Of a stretch of 6,459 nucleotides of DNA, positions 5,092 to 6,459 are shown piece after piece. This stretch comes from an uncultured Collinsella sp. Lineage in GTDB: Bacteria; Actinomycetota; Coriobacteriia; Coriobacteriales; Coriobacteriaceae. Under the pieces are notes generated by a model that did not search any database, was not told where the DNA came from, and saw only the letters and a program-made list of their open reading frames with translations. Made by a program: the position numbers and the translations under genes. Every line of letters begins with the position of its first letter. The stretch's first letter is position 1. The stretch spans positions 1 through 6,459 of the forward strand of contig URWC01000110.1 in NCBI GenBank assembly GCA_900551555.1. The letters are read 5' to 3'.

Positions 5092-5193
5092 TTGGTGCAA
5101 ACCAACCTGCCCCCATTGCACCAAATGGCAGAGAGGCGGCGTTTGCCCAGATAAAACCTGCCAAAATTAACCTGTCCCATTGTGGCAGGTTGG
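5092..5193. repeat. Palindromic intergenic repeat cluster with AACCTG boxes
   Basis: TTGGTGCAA (5092-5100) pairs with TTGCACCAA (5116-5124). AACCTGCCA (5155-5163) pairs with TGGCAGGTT (5183-5191). CCAACCTGCC (5102-5111) is the perfect inverse of GGCAGGTTGG (5184-5193). The loops carry related direct repeats, AACCTGCCCCCATTG (5104-5118) and AACCTGTCCCATTG (5169-5182). The nesting of inverted and direct copies resembles a REP or small non-autonomous element. No ORF is convincing here. It is a different family from the GGGGAC repeats. Confidence 0.6.
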
Positions 5194-5210
5194 TCGTAGT
5201 TATTACGTGG

Positions 5211-5226
5211 CGGTCGAGGTCGACCG
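5211..5226. promoter_or_regulatory. 16-bp operator-like palindrome upstream of secA
   Basis: CGGTCGA (5211-5217) and TCGACCG (5220-5226) are perfect inverse arms around GG. The palindrome ends about 28 bases before the secA -10, adjacent to where a -35 would lie. This fits a dimeric regulator site; the regulator is unknown and chance cannot be excluded in GC-rich DNA. Confidence 0.35.
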
Positions 5227-5253
5227 TATAGGCCGCGCCTTGTTTGGCTAAAG

Positions 5254-5259
5254 TACAAT
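5254..5259 (+). promoter_or_regulatory. secA: Putative secA -10 element
   Basis: TACAAT at 5254-5259, preceded by G, matches the -10 inferred for the ACT gene and predicts a start near 5266 and a leader of about 55 nt. No recognisable -35 is seen at 16-18 bases (GC-rich, around GGCCGC). In the leader TCGCCC (5274-5279) can pair with GGGCGA (5295-5300), ending ten bases before the Shine-Dalgarno. Confidence 0.4.
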
Positions 5260-5320
5260 CATCTGTGTTTAACTCGCCCGCAACTGCACGACGTGGGCGA
5301 TGGCCAAAAAGGAAAACCAC

Positions 5321-6459
5321 ATGGGATTCATGTCAAAGCTGCTGTCCTTTGGATCCGATAAGGACCTTAAGCGCTACTACAAGATCGTCGACCAGATCAA
5401 CGGTCTTGAGCCCCAGTTTGAGAAGATGACCGAGGAGGAGCTCCGCGGCCAGACCGATAAGTTCCGCGAGCGTTACGCCAACGGCGAGTCGCTCGACGAC
5501 ATGCTCCCCGAGGCCTTTGCCACCGTGCGTGAGGCTTCCAAGCGCACCATGGGTATGCGCCACTTTGACGTGCAGCTCATTGGCGCCATGGCACTGCACG
5601 AGGGCCACATCGCCGAGATGAAGACCGGCGAAGGTAAGACCCTCGTCTCCACGTTGGCCGGCTATCTCAACGCTATCGCCGGCAAGGGCGTGCATGTCGT
5701 TACCGTCAACGATTACCTGGCAAAGCGCGACTCCGAGTGGATGGGCCGCATCTATAAGTACCTGGGTATGACCGTCGGTCTGCTCCAGAACAACATGCCG
5801 CTCGAGCTCAAGCGCCCGGCCTACCAGGCCGACGTCACCTACGGCACCAACTCCGAGTTCGGCTTTGATTACCTGCGCGACAACATGGTTACCCGTCCCG
5901 AGCAGCGCGTGCAGCGCGGCCACAACTACGCCATCGTCGACGAGGTTGACTCCATCCTGATCGATGAGGCCCGCACCCCGCTGATCATCTCGGGCGCTGG
6001 CACCAAGTCCGCCAGTACCTACAAGGACTTCGCGCGTGCCGTGCGTGGCCTTGAGCGCGGCGAGGACGTGTCGCACGACATGCTCACCGCTACCGAGGAC
6101 GTGGAGCCCACGGGCGACTATGTCATGGACGAGGCCAAGCACACCATTGCCGCCACCGAGCGCGGCCTTAAGAAAATCGAGCGCCGCCTGGGTATCGATG
6201 ACATCTATGCCGATCTCTCCGGCCAGCTGGTCAACCACCTGCAGCAGGCGCTGAAGGCCCAGTACATGTTCCACCGCGATAAGCAGTACGTGGTCACCAA
6301 CGGCGAGGTCAAGATCGTCGACGAGTTCACCGGCCGCATTATGGAAGGCCGCCGTTACTCCGAGGGCCTGCACCAGGCCATCGAGGCCAAGGAAGGCGTG
6401 GAGGTCAAGGCCGAGAACCAGACCTTCGCCACCATCACCCTGCAGAACTACTTCCGTAT
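5321..6459 (+). CDS. secA: Preprotein translocase ATPase SecA, N-terminal part (3' end outside window)
   Basis: The first 379 codons of SecA, the cytoplasmic and membrane-peripheral motor that pushes unfolded preproteins through SecYEG using ATP. Visible: an N-terminal helix region (LKRYYKIVDQINGLEPQFE), the helicase-like nucleotide-binding fold 1 with Walker A MKTGEGKT (100-107, K106), VTVNDYLAKRD (128-137), TYGTNSEFGFDYLRDN (173-188) and the Walker B DEVDSILIDEARTPLI (207-222), then the preprotein cross-linking domain (about 228-365), followed by re-entry into the first fold with QTFATITLQNYFR (367-379). The window ends here, so the second ATPase fold and C-terminal domains are unseen; full proteins are usually over 800 residues. 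AGGA at 5310-5313 lies 7 nt before the ATG at 5321. An in-frame ATG at 5300 would add seven residues but has a poor binding site, and the ATG at 5330 is too far. SecA starts differ between strains, so 5321 is likely but not certain. Confidence 0.95.
   Translation, partial: MGFMSKLLSFGSDKDLKRYYKIVDQINGLEPQFEKMTEEELRGQTDKFRERYANGESLDDMLPEAFATVREASKRTMGMRHFDVQLIGAMALHEGHIAEMKTGEGKTLVSTLAGYLNAIAGKGVHVVTVNDYLAKRDSEWMGRIYKYLGMTVGLLQNNMPLELKRPAYQADVTYGTNSEFGFDYLRDNMVTRPEQRVQRGHNYAIVDEVDSILIDEARTPLIISGAGTKSASTYKDFARAVRGLERGEDVSHDMLTATEDVEPTGDYVMDEAKHTIAATERGLKKIERRLGIDDIYADLSGQLVNHLQQALKAQYMFHRDKQYVVTNGEVKIVDEFTGRIMEGRRYSEGLHQAIEAKEGVEVKAENQTFATITLQNYFR

Noticed and set aside
5030..5320. 96-codon minus-strand frame in the rpmE-secA gap
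   Set aside because: It runs through the rpmE terminator and the palindromic repeats, has no clear ribosome binding site and no recognisable motif.
5333..6373. 346-codon open frame on the minus strand opposite secA
   Set aside because: It is antisense to an unmistakable secA, has no recognisable domain and a Val/Leu/Gly-rich composition typical of the reverse strand of GC-rich genes.

Overview
This 6.5-kb window looks like ordinary chromosome from a GC-rich gut actinomycete of the class Coriobacteriia, most likely Collinsella or a close relative. The organism is inferred from base composition, protein flavour, and short GGGGAC-type intergenic repeats that I associate with that group; it was not confirmed by a search. 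Six protein genes and one end-truncated gene fill most of the window. No prophage, transposase gene, CRISPR array, tRNA or rRNA gene was seen.

Layout: (1) the 3' end of an adenine deaminase gene (+), whose stop codon lies inside a short repeat element; (2) a 206-base gap with that repeat, a small hairpin and a long stem-loop that buries the ribosome binding site of the next gene; (3) a Cof-type HAD phosphatase (+) facing a second Cof-type HAD phosphatase (-), with a head-to-head pair of the same repeat between their stop codons; (4) a clear intrinsic terminator, then citrate synthase (-) and, upstream of it, a small ACT-domain protein (-), probably co-transcribed; (5) a divergent promoter region serving the ACT gene (-) and rpmE (+), with a palindrome over the ACT -10 and a two-hairpin leader before rpmE; (6) rpmE for ribosomal protein L31, which has an unusual 76-residue Ala/Lys/Glu tail and is followed by a strong terminator; (7) a 300-base gap with a second kind of palindromic repeat, a 16-bp operator-like palindrome and a -10 element; (8) the first 379 codons of secA (+), cut by the window end.

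The genes do not form one pathway. Purine salvage (Ade), phosphate-ester turnover (two HADs), the citrate entry to the 2-oxoglutarate branch (citrate synthase with an ACT protein), ribosome assembly (L31) and protein export (SecA) are neighbouring transcription units. No new protein system is evident. The most interesting material is non-coding: three copies of a two-box, 27-nt-period element that all begin at gene stop codons; a probable L31 autoregulatory leader with mutually exclusive pairings; and a hairpin that sequesters the Shine-Dalgarno of the first HAD gene.
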